64,000 nucleotides of DNA from Phenylobacterium aquaticum (lineage in GTDB: Bacteria > Pseudomonadota > Alphaproteobacteria > Caulobacterales > Caulobacteraceae), in assembly GCF_022695515.1 (NCBI RefSeq), contig NZ_JALDPT010000030.1, forward strand, positions 1 through 64,000. Reading direction: 5' to 3'. Positions 34,930 to 44,220 of the stretch are shown in pieces. Under the pieces are notes generated by a model that was given only the letters and a program-made list of their open reading frames with translations, did no database searches and was not told the DNA's origin. Each line of letters opens with the position of its first letter. The first letter of the stretch is position 1. The translations under genes and the position numbers were made by a program.

Positions 34930-36740
34930 GCCGCCCCCTCGAAAAGCACGGACGCGCCGGCCTCGGCCGCGCCCACCGAACGGCGCATCCAGCCGAACAG
35001 CTCGCGCCCATAGCCGAAGCCTGAGCCTTTCGCCACCGCCCGCGGCCGGGCGGCGAGTTCCGAGGGGTCGACCTTGATCTCCAGCACGCCCGCATGGGCG
35101 TCGAGCCGGATCACGTCGCCGTCGCGGACCTGGGCCAGCAGGCCGCCGCAGGCGGCCTCCGGCGTCACGTGGATGGCGGCGGGCACCTTGCCCGAGGCGC
35201 CGGACATCCGTCCGTCGGTGACCAGGGCCACCTTGAAGCCCTTGTCCTGCAGCACGCCCAGCACCGGGGTCAGGCTGTGCAGCTCGGGCATGCCATTGGC
35301 CTGGGGCCCCTGGAACCGGACCACGGCGATGAAGTCGCGGTTGAGCTCGCCGCGCTTGTGGGCGGCCAGCAGCTCGTCCTGGTCGTCGAACACCAGGGCG
35401 GGCGCCTCGATCTTCAGGTGCTCGTCCTTGACCGCCGAGGTCTTGATCACCGCGCGGCCGAGACCGCCGGCCAGGAGGCGGATGCCGCCCTCCCGCTGGA
35501 AGGGATTGTCGGCGGGCCGCAGGATGTCGGTGTTGAGCGAGGTCGCCGTCCCCTCGCGCCAGGTCAGCACTCCGTCCTGCAGGAAGGGCTCGGTCTGATA
35601 GTGGCGCAGGCCCAGGCCGGCCACGGTGACCACGTCATCATGGGCGAGGCCGGCGTCCAGCAGCTGGCGGACCACGAAGGCCATGCCGCCGGCGGCGTGG
35701 AAGGCGTTCACGTCCTCCGACCCGTTCGGATAGACCCGGGCCAGCAGGGGCGTGACCTTGGAGAGCGCATCGAAGTCGCTCCAGTCGATCAGCACGCCGG
35801 CGGCGCGGGCCATGGCGACCAGGTGCAGGGTGTGGTTGGTCGAGCCGCCGGTGGCCAGCAGGCCCACCACCGCATTGACGATCGACTTGGCGTCGACCAC
35901 CGCCGACATCGGCGCATAGGCGTTGCCGCCGTCGGCGATCTCTATGGCGCGACGGGGCGTCGCGGCCGTGAGCGCGTCGCGCAGGGGCGTGTTGGGATGG
36001 ACGAAGGCCGCGCCCGGCAGGTGCAGGCCCATCATCTCCATCATCATCTGGTTGGAGTTGGCGGTGCCGTAGAAGGTGCAGGTGCCCGGCCCGTGATAGG
36101 ACTTCATCTCGGAGTCCAGCAGCTCGTCGCGGGTGGCCAACCCTTGAGCGTAGAGGCCGCGCACCCGGGCCTTTTCCGCATTGGGCAGGCCCGAGGTCAT
36201 GGGCCCGGCCGGCACGAAGATCACCGGCAGGTGGCCGAAGGCCAGCGCCCCCATCACCAGGCCCGGCACGATCTTGTCGCAGACCCCCAGGAGCAGGGCG
36301 GCGTCGAAGGCGTCGTGGGTCAGGGCCACCGCCGTCGACATGGCGATCACGTCGCGGGAGAACAGCGACAGCTCCATGCCCGGCCGGCCCTGGGTCACCC
36401 CATCGCACATGGCCGGCACCCCGCCGGCCACCTGGGCCGTCGCGCCCGCGGCCTCGGCCGCGGCCTTGATCAGCTCGGGGAAGCGCTCGAACGGCTGATG
36501 GGCCGAGAGCATGTCGTTGTAGGAGGTGACGATCGCCACGTTGGGGGCGGTCGGATTGCGCATCCGCTGCTTGTCGCCCTCGGGGCTGGCCGCAAAGGCG
36601 TGGGCCCAGTTGGCGCAGGAGAGCTTGGCGCGGCCGACGCCGGCGCTGCGGGCCGCCTCCATCCGGTCCAGATAGTCGGCGCGGGCCTCGCGGCTGCGGT
36701 CGATGATGCGGGCGGTGACTTCGGCCGTGACGGGATTCAT
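34926..36740 (-). CDS. edd: Phosphogluconate dehydratase
   Basis: The 604-residue iron-sulfur dehydratase converts 6-phosphogluconate to KDPG. Cluster cysteines are visible in Met-Cys-Asp-Gly-Val, Gly-Val-Cys-Asp-Lys-Ile and Thr-Cys-Thr-Phe-Tyr-Gly-Thr-Ala-Asn. The later Asp-Gly-Arg-Met-Ser-Gly-Ala-Ser-Gly-Lys is the family signature. Normal length for Edd. Confidence 0.97.
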   Translation of the reverse strand: MNPVTAEVTARIIDRSREARADYLDRMEAARSAGVGRAKLSCANWAHAFAASPEGDKQRMRNPTAPNVAIVTSYNDMLSAHQPFERFPELIKAAAEAAGATAQVAGGVPAMCDGVTQGRPGMELSLFSRDVIAMSTAVALTHDAFDAALLLGVCDKIVPGLVMGALAFGHLPVIFVPAGPMTSGLPNAEKARVRGLYAQGLATRDELLDSEMKSYHGPGTCTFYGTANSNQMMMEMMGLHLPGAAFVHPNTPLRDALTAATPRRAIEIADGGNAYAPMSAVVDAKSIVNAVVGLLATGGSTNHTLHLVAMARAAGVLIDWSDFDALSKVTPLLARVYPNGSEDVNAFHAAGGMAFVVRQLLDAGLAHDDVVTVAGLGLRHYQTEPFLQDGVLTWREGTATSLNTDILRPADNPFQREGGIRLLAGGLGRAVIKTSAVKDEHLKIEAPALVFDDQDELLAAHKRGELNRDFIAVVRFQGPQANGMPELHSLTPVLGVLQDKGFKVALVTDGRMSGASGKVPAAIHVTPEAACGGLLAQVRDGDVIRLDAHAGVLEIKVDPSELAARPRAVAKGSGFGYGRELFGWMRRSVGAAEAGASVLFEGAA

Positions 36741-36795
36741 GGGCGCCTCGAAGAGGGTCAGGAGCGGTCCAAGTTATGGATCTGGAAAACGGCGA

Positions 36796-37473
36796 TCAGG
36801 GCGTCCAGAGCACCCGGACCGGGGATTTAGCCTGTTCCAGCAGGACATGCACGGGCAGACCGCCACCGGTTTCCACGATCGCGCGCTTCGTCGCCCCGGA
36901 GATCAGGATCAGGGTCCTGCGCGCCATCAACAGGGCATGCAGGGTCAGCGTGATCCGGGCCACGGGCGGCGAGCCCACCCCGGCCGGCACGCCGATCGCC
37001 CAGCGCGGGCCGTGCGGATCCATGCCCGCCGCCAGCACCGGACTGCCCGGGATCAGCGAGGCGACATGGCCGTCCTCGCCCATGCCCAGCAGCAGCATGT
37101 CGAAGCCGCCCAGGGCCCTGAGCTTCGGGTCCGCGATCGCGGCGCTGGCCTCGGGGTCGGGGGCGTCGTGGCGCAGGGGCAGGAAGTCGGCGACGTCCGC
37201 CTGGTCGACCAGCAGCCGCTCGCGCACCAGCCGCTCATTGGAGTCCTGCGAGGTCACGGGGACGAACCGGTCGTCCGACAGGGTCACCGTGACATGGCGC
37301 CAGTCGAACACCGCGCGGGCGAGGCGGTCATAGACGGGGGCGGGCGAGCGGCCGCCAGTCGCCGCCAGGGTCGCCCAGCCGCGCTCGGTGATCCCCCAGC
37401 CCAGGGCGTCCAGGGTCGCATCCACGGCGGCGTCGGCCAGCGCGTCTGAATCGGGGAAGGTTTCAATCATCAT
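36796..37473 (-). CDS. pgl: 6-phosphogluconolactonase
   Basis: The 225-residue enzyme has Ala-Thr-Gly-Gly-Arg-Ser-Pro-Ala, Thr-Leu-Ser-Asp-Asp-Arg-Phe-Val-Pro, and Leu-Gly-Met-Gly-Glu-Asp-Gly-His-Val-Ala-Ser-Leu, typical of the DevB/Pgl family. It hydrolyses the lactone made by Zwf. Two tandem ATG codons at 37473 and 37470 are possible starts. It leads the pgl-edd-glk-eda operon; zwf itself is 8 kb away. Confidence 0.93.
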   Translation of the reverse strand: MMIETFPDSDALADAAVDATLDALGWGITERGWATLAATGGRSPAPVYDRLARAVFDWRHVTVTLSDDRFVPVTSQDSNERLVRERLLVDQADVADFLPLRHDAPDPEASAAIADPKLRALGGFDMLLLGMGEDGHVASLIPGSPVLAAGMDPHGPRWAIGVPAGVGSPPVARITLTLHALLMARRTLILISGATKRAIVETGGGLPVHVLLEQAKSPVRVLWTP

Positions 37474-37613
37474 CCGCCCATAACGCGGCGGCCGCCAAAA
37501 GGCCGCTCGATTTCCCGTGATCGCCCCGTCCACGGAACCCAAACGCGGTTCGAGAGCTTCAGCCTGACGGGACGCGTGCGCCGGCGTCTCCTCGCCATGT
37601 CAGGACCACGCCC

Positions 37614-38672
37614 ATGCGAATCGCCCAGGTTCCGCCCCTGTATGAAGCCGTGCCGCCCCGCTTCTATGGCGGGACCGAGCGGGTGGTGGCGCACCTGACC
37701 GACGCCCTGGTCGATCTGGGCCATGACGTCACCCTGTTCGCCAGCGCCGACGCCCGCACCCGGGCGAAGCTTGTGCCCGTGCGCGACGAGGCGATCCGCC
37801 TGGACCCCGCGCCCCTGAAGTCGGATCTGGCCGCCCACATGGTCCTGCTGCACGAGGTGCGCCGCCGCGCCGACCAGTTCGACGTGATCCATTTCCACAC
37901 CGACATGATCCATTTCCCGTTCTTCGAGGACCTGGCCGACAAGACCGTCACCACCCTGCACGGTCGCCTGGACCTGAAGGACCTGCCGGGCGTCTACGCC
38001 CGCTGGCCGCAATTCCCCCTGGTCTCGATCAGCGACGACCAGCGCCGGCCCCTGCCGGACGCCAACTGGGCCGGGACCGTGCATCACGGCATGGCCGCCG
38101 ACCTCTATGAATTCTATCCGCGGAGCCAGGGCTATCTGGCCTTCCTGGGCCGCATCTCGCCGGAGAAGCGCCCGGACCGGGCGATCGAGATCGCGCGCCG
38201 GCTGGGCAAGCCGCTGAAGATCGCCGCCAAGGTGGACGCCGCCGACCTGCGCTATTTCACCGACATGATCGAGCCGCAGATCCGCGCCGCCGGCCCGCAG
38301 GTCGAGTTCATCGGCGAGATCGGCGACGGCGAGAAGTCCGCCTTCTTGGGCGGGGCCGAGGCCCTGTTGTTCCCCATCGACTGGCCGGAGCCCTTCGGCC
38401 TGGTGATGATCGAGGCCATGGCCTGCGGCACGCCCGTGGTGGCCTATGCCTGCGGCTCGGTGCCCGAGGTGATCGAGGACGGGGTGACCGGCTTCATCGT
38501 GCGCACCGACGACGAGGCCTGCGCCGCCGCGGCGCGCGTCGGCCAGATCGACCGCCGCCGGGTGCGCCAGCGCTTCGAGGCGCGCTATTCGGCGACCGCC
38601 ATGGCGCGGCGCTATCTGCAGCTCTATGATCGGCTGGGCGAAGCGGCCTACCCCATCGCCGCGACGGCCTGA
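37614..38672 (+). CDS. Group 1 (GT4) glycosyltransferase
   Basis: The 352-residue GT-B protein has Pro-Pro-x-Phe-Tyr-Gly-Gly-Thr-Glu-Arg-Val-Val near the start, and Gly-Arg-Ile-Ser-Pro-Glu-Lys followed by Pro-Glu-Pro-Phe-Gly-Leu-Val-x-Ile-Glu-Ala-Met-Ala-Cys-Gly-Thr-Pro-Val as donor-binding loop. The E-x7-E motif is present. Product unknown. It stands before a debranching-type glucosidase, so a glucan or glycogen-like role is possible. Confidence 0.9.
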   Translation: MRIAQVPPLYEAVPPRFYGGTERVVAHLTDALVDLGHDVTLFASADARTRAKLVPVRDEAIRLDPAPLKSDLAAHMVLLHEVRRRADQFDVIHFHTDMIHFPFFEDLADKTVTTLHGRLDLKDLPGVYARWPQFPLVSISDDQRRPLPDANWAGTVHHGMAADLYEFYPRSQGYLAFLGRISPEKRPDRAIEIARRLGKPLKIAAKVDAADLRYFTDMIEPQIRAAGPQVEFIGEIGDGEKSAFLGGAEALLFPIDWPEPFGLVMIEAMACGTPVVAYACGSVPEVIEDGVTGFIVRTDDEACAAAARVGQIDRRRVRQRFEARYSATAMARRYLQLYDRLGEAAYPIAATA

Positions 38673-38681
38673 GGCTCAGCC

Positions 38682-40846
38682 ATGGACGATATGGCGCCCG
38701 CGCCCGGATCCGCCGTCGATCCGGGTCAGACGGAAGAACCCCGCACGCCGGGGCGCCTGCACGCCCTGAAGGACAAGGACACCTTCATCGTCGCCGATTC
38801 GCGCGGGGATATCCTGGGCGCGGCCGACGGCCTGTTCCACAACGACACCCGCCTGTTGTCGCGCTTCCGCCTGCTGCTGGGGCGTGAGCCGCCGTCCCTG
38901 CTGTCCGGCGCGGTGTCGGCGGACAATGTGTTCTTCACCTTCAACGGCGCGAACCAGGCCCTGCCCCTGCCCGGCGGCCCGATCGGCCCGCCCGGGGTGC
39001 TGCACGTGGAGCGCAAGCGCTTCCTGTGGCGCGAACGGCTGTTCGAGCGGATCACCTGCGTGAACTACAGCCGCGACGAGGTGCTCACCCCCTTGTCGGT
39101 GGAGTTCGGCGCGGACTTCCGCGACATGTTCGAGGTGCGCGGCGTCAAGCGCGAGCGGCGCGGCGACCTGTCTGCGCCGGAGATCAACGGCCGCAGCGTC
39201 GCCTTCCGCTATGTGGGGCTGGACGCCGTCGAGCGCTCCAGCGTCATCAGCTTTTCCGACCCGCCCGTGCGGCTGTCGGGATCGCGCGCCGACTACCTCT
39301 ATCCCTGCGCCCCGAGGGGCGGCTGGAGCTCTATCTGGAGATCGGCGCCGCCGCCGAGGAGCCGCCCAGCCGCGAGCGGTTCCGCGCCAATGCGGCGGCC
39401 GCCCGCTGGGACATGCGCAGCCGCATCCGCCACGGGGCGCGGCTGAAAAGTTCGGGGCGGCTGTTCAACCAGTGGCTGGACAAGTCCCGCGCCGACCTGG
39501 CCCTGCTCACCACCCGCATGGAGACCGGCCCCTACCCCTATGCGGGCATCCCCTGGTTCTCGACCGCCTTCGGCCGCGACGCCATCATCACCGCCTGGCA
39601 GATCCTGTGGTTCGAACCCAGCCTGGCCAAGGGGGTCTTGACCTATCTGGCCGCCCACCAGGCCGAGGAGGTCTCGGCCTTCCGCGACTCGGCGCCCGGC
39701 AAGATCATGCACGAGACCCGCAAGGGCGAGATGCCGGCCTTGGGCGAGGTGCCGTTCGGCCGCTATTACGGCGGGGTCGACACCACGCCCCTGTTCGTGG
39801 CGCTCGCCGGCGCCTATGCCGAGCGGACCGGCGACCTGCAGCTGATCGACGACCTGTGGCCGGCGCTCACCGCCGCCACCGCCTGGATCGAGCATTTCGG
39901 CGACACCGACGGCGACGGCCTGATCGACTACGCCCGCGGCGCCGAGAGCGGCCTGGCCAACCAGGGCTGGAAGGACAGCCAGGACAGCGTGTTCCACGCC
40001 GACGGCCGGTTCCCCAAGGGACCGATCGCGCTCGTCGAGGTGCAGGGCTACGCCTTCGCCGCCTATCGGGCCATGAGCCGCTTCGCCCGCCACCGGCAGG
40101 ATATCGAGTCCGCCACGCGCTGGGCCGAACGCGCCGAGCATATCCGCGCCACGGTCGAGGCCCGGTTCTGGATGGAGGACCAGGGCGGCTATGGCATCGC
40201 CATAGACGGGGCCGGAGAGCTCTGCCGGGTGCACAGCTCCAATCCCGGCCACCTGCTGTTCTGCGGCCTGCCCAGTCCCGAGCGGGCGGCCCTGACAGCC
40301 GAGCGTCTGTTGTCGGCCCGGTTCGATTCCGGCTGGGGCGTCAGGACGCTCGCCTCCGGCGAGGCCCGCTTCAATCCGATGAGCTATCACAACGGCTCGA
40401 TCTGGCCGCACGACACGGCGATCTGCGCCGCCGGCCTTTCGCGCTATGGCGAGCGCGACGGGGTGGTGGATCTGATGTCGGGCCTGTTCGAGACCGCCTC
40501 CAGCTTCGAGATGCGACTGCCCGAGCTGTTCTGCGGCTTTCCCCGCGCCGCTGGCGAGCCGCCGGTGGCCTATCCGGTCGCCTGCCTGCCCCAGGCCTGG
40601 GCGGCGGGCTCGGTGTTCATGCTGCTGCAGGCCTGCCTGGGCCTGAAGGTCGACGGCTGGACTGGCGAGGTGGAGATCCGCGATCCGCGCCTGCCGATCG
40701 GCATCGACCAGCTGCGCGTCGAGGGGTTGAGGGTCGGCGATCAGAAGCTGGACCTGTGCTTCGAGCGCCTGCAAGGCCGCATCGCCGTCCACGCCGACGG
40801 CGGCTCGGTGGTGCCGGTGACCATCCGCCAGGGGGGCCGCGCCTAG
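38682..40846 (+). pseudogene. Amylo-alpha-1,6-glucosidase/debranching-type glycosidase, apparent frameshift
   Basis: The first frame (38682-39446) contains the N-terminal glycogen-debranching domain (Asp-Thr-Phe-Ile-Val-Ala-Asp-x-Arg-Gly-Asp, Asn-Asp-Thr-Arg-Leu-Leu-Ser). The protein then continues in a second frame to 40846 with the (alpha/alpha)6 toroid. That part has Pro-Trp-Phe-Ser-Thr-Ala-Phe-Gly-Arg-Asp-Ala, Asn-Gln-Gly-Trp-Lys-Asp-Ser and His-Asn-Gly-Ser-Ile-Trp-Pro-His-Asp. The shift is at 39308-39322 inside a GCGCCCC/GGGGCGG stem. One restored base gives 721 residues. It probably removes alpha-1,6 branches. Adjacent genes concern glucans and trehalose. Confidence 0.9.
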
Positions 40847-42264
40847 CGTCTCAGCGGGGTGTGCGCCAGGCGCAGGATATTGGCGGCGCCGGGGGAGCCC
40901 ATCGGCAGGCCGGCCAGGATCAGGATGCGGTGGCCGGGCGGGGCGAGGCCGAACTCCACGACCTTGTCCACGGCGACCTTGGTCATGTCCTCCAGATCGG
41001 TGACCTCGGGCACGACGCGGGGCTCGACGCCCCAGGCCAGCGCCAGGCGGCGCGCGGTGGTGAGGCGCGTGGTGAGCGCCAAGGTGGGCTGCAGGGGGCG
41101 CTCCCGCGACAGGCGCAGGGCTGTCTGGCCGGTGGTGGTGAAGGCCACCAGGCAGGCGGTGGAGGCGGCCTCGGCCGCGCGCCGGGCGGCGGCGACCAGG
41201 GCGTCGGCGTCCTCATCATCGACCGGATGCTCGGCGGCCATCAACTCGGGCCAGCGCGGGTCCTGCTCCACGCGGGTGAGGATGCGGTCCATGATCGAGA
41301 CCGCTTCCAGCGGGAATTCCCCGGCCGCCGTCTCGGCCGAGAGCATCACCGCATCGGCGCCCTCATAGACCGCATTGGCGACGTCGGAGGCCTCGGCCCG
41401 TGTGGGCGTCGGGGCATGGATCATGCTCTCCAGCATCTGGGTCGCGACGATCACCGGAATGCCGCGATTGCGGGCGGCGCGGACCAGCATCTTCTGCACC
41501 ACCGGCACGTCCTCGGGCGCCAGTTCGACCCCCAGATCGCCGCGGGCCACCATCACCGCCTCGCAGAGGTCGAGGATCTCATCCAGGGCATCCAGCGCCG
41601 CGGGCTTCTCGATCTTGGCCAGGACGCCGGCCCGGCCCTGGACGATCTGGCGCAGCTCGGCCATGTCGGCGGCCCGCTGGACGAAGGATAGGGCCACCCA
41701 GTCGACGCCCTGGGACAGGGCGAAGTTCAGGTCCTCGCGGTCCTTGGGCGTCAGCGCCGGGATCGGGATGGCCAGGCCCGGCAGGTTGAGGCCCTTGTGG
41801 TCGGACAGGGCCTCGCCGCCCATCACCACGCAGTCGGCGAAGTCCGGGCCGCATTGGCGCACCTTGAGCCGCACCTTGCCATCGTCGAGCAGGATGTCGG
41901 CCTCGGGCTTGAGCGCCTGGAAGATCTCCACATGCGGCACGCAGATCCGCGAGGCGTCGCCGGGCTTGGGGTCGCGGTCGAGGCGGAAGTCCTGGCCGGT
42001 CTTCAGCCGCACCCGGCTGTCGGCGAATTCGCCCAGCCTGAGCTTGGGGCCCTGCAGGTCGGCGAGCACCGCCAGGTGGCGGCCGACCAGGGCCTCGGCC
42101 TCGCGGACATTGGCGATGGTCTTGGCGTGGTCGGGATGGCCGCCATGGCTAAAATTCACCCGGAAGACGTCGGCGCCGGCCTCGGCGAGCGCCCGGATCT
42201 TGGCGAGGTCACGGCTGGCGGGACCCAGGGTGGCGACGATGCGGGCGCGACGGGCGCGGATCAT
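40843..42264 (-). CDS. pyk: Pyruvate kinase
   Basis: The 473-residue enzyme has Val-Ala-Thr-Leu-Gly-Pro-Ala-Ser, Phe-Arg-Val-Asn-Phe-Ser-His-Gly, Lys-Ile-Glu-Lys-Pro-Ala (catalytic Lys), Met-Val-Ala-Arg-Gly-Asp-Leu-Gly-Val-Glu and Ala-Thr-Gln-Met-Leu-Glu-Ser-Met. It makes pyruvate and ATP from phosphoenolpyruvate. The ATG at 42264 follows GGAG at eight bases. It diverges from the GH15 gene and overlaps the 3' end of the debranching gene by 4 bases. Confidence 0.95.
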   Translation of the reverse strand: MIRARRARIVATLGPASRDLAKIRALAEAGADVFRVNFSHGGHPDHAKTIANVREAEALVGRHLAVLADLQGPKLRLGEFADSRVRLKTGQDFRLDRDPKPGDASRICVPHVEIFQALKPEADILLDDGKVRLKVRQCGPDFADCVVMGGEALSDHKGLNLPGLAIPIPALTPKDREDLNFALSQGVDWVALSFVQRAADMAELRQIVQGRAGVLAKIEKPAALDALDEILDLCEAVMVARGDLGVELAPEDVPVVQKMLVRAARNRGIPVIVATQMLESMIHAPTPTRAEASDVANAVYEGADAVMLSAETAAGEFPLEAVSIMDRILTRVEQDPRWPELMAAEHPVDDEDADALVAAARRAAEAASTACLVAFTTTGQTALRLSRERPLQPTLALTTRLTTARRLALAWGVEPRVVPEVTDLEDMTKVAVDKVVEFGLAPPGHRILILAGLPMGSPGAANILRLAHTPLRR

Positions 42265-42362
42265 GGTCAAACTCCGGCCGCAGGCGACGGCGACGTTGCG
42301 TGGGCGGGATCGAAGCTTATCAAGAGGCGTTCCCTGCGCGCCCACAATCTGAGAGCCCATAC

Positions 42363-44186
42363 ATGGACCGATCCGCGCAGCCGGGGAATCCCCTCGCCTC
42401 GCCCCAGAGCCTGGACCTGTTCCCGATCGGCAATTGCGCGGCCAGCGCCCTGATCGACCGGGCCGGGCGCTTCGTCTGGGCCTGTTTCCCGAGGGTCGAC
42501 GGCGACCCCGCCTTCTCGGCCCTGCTGGGCGGCGAGACCGGCGAGGCCCGCGGCTTCTGGTCGGTGGAGGCCGAGACCCCGGCGGGCGTCCGCCAGAGCT
42601 ATCTGCGCAACACCCCGATCCTGACGACCGAGATCACCGACGCCTCCGGGGCGGTGTTCCAGGTGATCGACTTCGCCCCGCGCTATCGGCAGTTCGGCCG
42701 GGTCTATCGGCCCATGGCCTTCGTGCGGATCATCCGACCCGTCTCCGGCACGCCGCACATCCGCATCCGCATGCGGCCCACCGCCCACTGGGGCGCGGCC
42801 GACGCCCAGGTGACCCGCGGCTCCAACCACCTGCGCTACGTGGGCGGCGAGATGACACTGCGGCTGACCACCGACACCGCCGTCTCGCACATCGCCGACG
42901 AGCGGCTGTTTCGCCTGGAGGAGCCGATCGCCATGTTCCTGGGCCCCGACGAGGGGATCGAGGCCGACATCCAGGCCACCGCCGAGCGGATGCTGCACGA
43001 GACCACCAGCTATTGGCGCGGCTGGGTCAGGACGCTCTCCATTCCGCTGGAATGGCAGGAGGCGGTGATCCGGGCGGCCATCACGCTGAAGCTCTGCGCC
43101 CACGAGGAGACCGGCGCCATCGTCGCGGCCCTGACCACCTCGATCCCCGAACACGACGGGTCGCAGCGCAACTGGGACTATCGCTACTGCTGGCTGCGCG
43201 ACGCCTATTACGTGGTCCAGGCCCTGAACCGGCTGGGGGCGGCGGACATGCTGGAGAACTATCTCGGCTATCTGCGCAACCTGATCGACCGGGCCAAGGG
43301 CGGCCATATCCAGCCGCTCTATGGCGTGGGGCTGGAGAGCGACCTGACCGAGCGCTTCGCCCCCGACCTGCCCGGCTATCGCGGCATGGGGCCGGTGCGG
43401 GTCGGCAACCAGGCCTATGAACACCTGCAGCACGACGTGTACGGCCAGATCGTGCTGTCGACGGTCCAGGCCTTCTTCGACGAGCGCCTGCTGCGCCCCG
43501 CCACGGTGGAGGACTTCCACGCCCTGGAGGCGGTGGGGGAGCGCGCCTTCGCCCTGCACGACCAGCCGGACGCCAGCCTGTGGGAGTTCCGCGGGCGGGA
43601 AGCGGTGCACACCTATTCGGCCATGATGTGCTGGGCGGCCTGCGACCGGCTGGGCAATGCGGCGGCCAAGCTGGGCCTGCTGCAGCGGGCCGACCACTGG
43701 AACGGCCGCGCCGCCCAGGTGCGGGCGACCATCGAGGCCAAGGCCTTCAATCCGGAGCTCGGACGGTTCGCGGCCACCTTCGGCGGCGACCAGCTGGACG
43801 CCTCCCTGTTGCAGCTGGTCGATGTGCGCTTCGCCGCCCCGGACGACCCGCGCATGGCCGCGACCCTGAAGGCGGTGGAGGAGGGCCTCAGGCGCGGGCC
43901 CTACATGCTGCGCTACGCCATTCCCGACGATTTCGGCGAGCCGAAGACCGCCTTCAACATCTGCACCTTCTGGCTGATCGAGGTGCTGCACCTGTCGGGC
44001 CGCACCGAGGAGGCGCGGACCCTGTTCGAGGAGATGCTGGGCCGGCGCACCGCCGCCGGCCTGTTGTCGGAGGACATCACGCTGGACGGCGCGGAGCTGT
44101 GGGGCAACTACCCCCAGACCTATTCCCTGGTCGGGCTGATCAACTGCGCCAACATGCTGAGCCGGCCCTGGACCAGCGTCCGCTGA
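42363..44186 (+). CDS. Glycoside hydrolase family 15 (glucoamylase/trehalase-like) enzyme
   Basis: The 607-residue protein has an N-terminal beta domain beginning near residue 20 with Pro-Ile-Gly-Asn-Cys, then an (alpha/alpha)6 barrel with Asn-Trp-Asp-Tyr-Arg-Tyr-Cys-Trp-Leu-Arg-Asp and Glu-Thr-Gly-Ala-Ile-Val-Ala. These are features of GH15 enzymes, which release glucose from alpha-glucans or trehalose. A trehalase role is suggested by otsBA two genes away, though glucoamylase activity on glycogen is equally compatible. No export signal is visible. Confidence 0.9.
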   Translation: MDRSAQPGNPLASPQSLDLFPIGNCAASALIDRAGRFVWACFPRVDGDPAFSALLGGETGEARGFWSVEAETPAGVRQSYLRNTPILTTEITDASGAVFQVIDFAPRYRQFGRVYRPMAFVRIIRPVSGTPHIRIRMRPTAHWGAADAQVTRGSNHLRYVGGEMTLRLTTDTAVSHIADERLFRLEEPIAMFLGPDEGIEADIQATAERMLHETTSYWRGWVRTLSIPLEWQEAVIRAAITLKLCAHEETGAIVAALTTSIPEHDGSQRNWDYRYCWLRDAYYVVQALNRLGAADMLENYLGYLRNLIDRAKGGHIQPLYGVGLESDLTERFAPDLPGYRGMGPVRVGNQAYEHLQHDVYGQIVLSTVQAFFDERLLRPATVEDFHALEAVGERAFALHDQPDASLWEFRGREAVHTYSAMMCWAACDRLGNAAAKLGLLQRADHWNGRAAQVRATIEAKAFNPELGRFAATFGGDQLDASLLQLVDVRFAAPDDPRMAATLKAVEEGLRRGPYMLRYAIPDDFGEPKTAFNICTFWLIEVLHLSGRTEEARTLFEEMLGRRTAAGLLSEDITLDGAELWGNYPQTYSLVGLINCANMLSRPWTSVR

Positions 44187-44220
44187 GCCAGGCCCCGCCG
44201 GGCGCGCGAGGGCCGCCCCG

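Noticed and set aside
37484..37508. GCGGCC/GGCCGC inverted repeat between pgl and the glycosyltransferase as a terminator
   Set aside because: It lies between divergent starts, where no transcript should end, and lacks a T tract.
42297..42335. Possible EcfG-type promoter (GGAAC then CGAT) toward pyk
   Set aside because: The -10 part should read CGTT; the mismatch in a four-base element makes the match uninformative.
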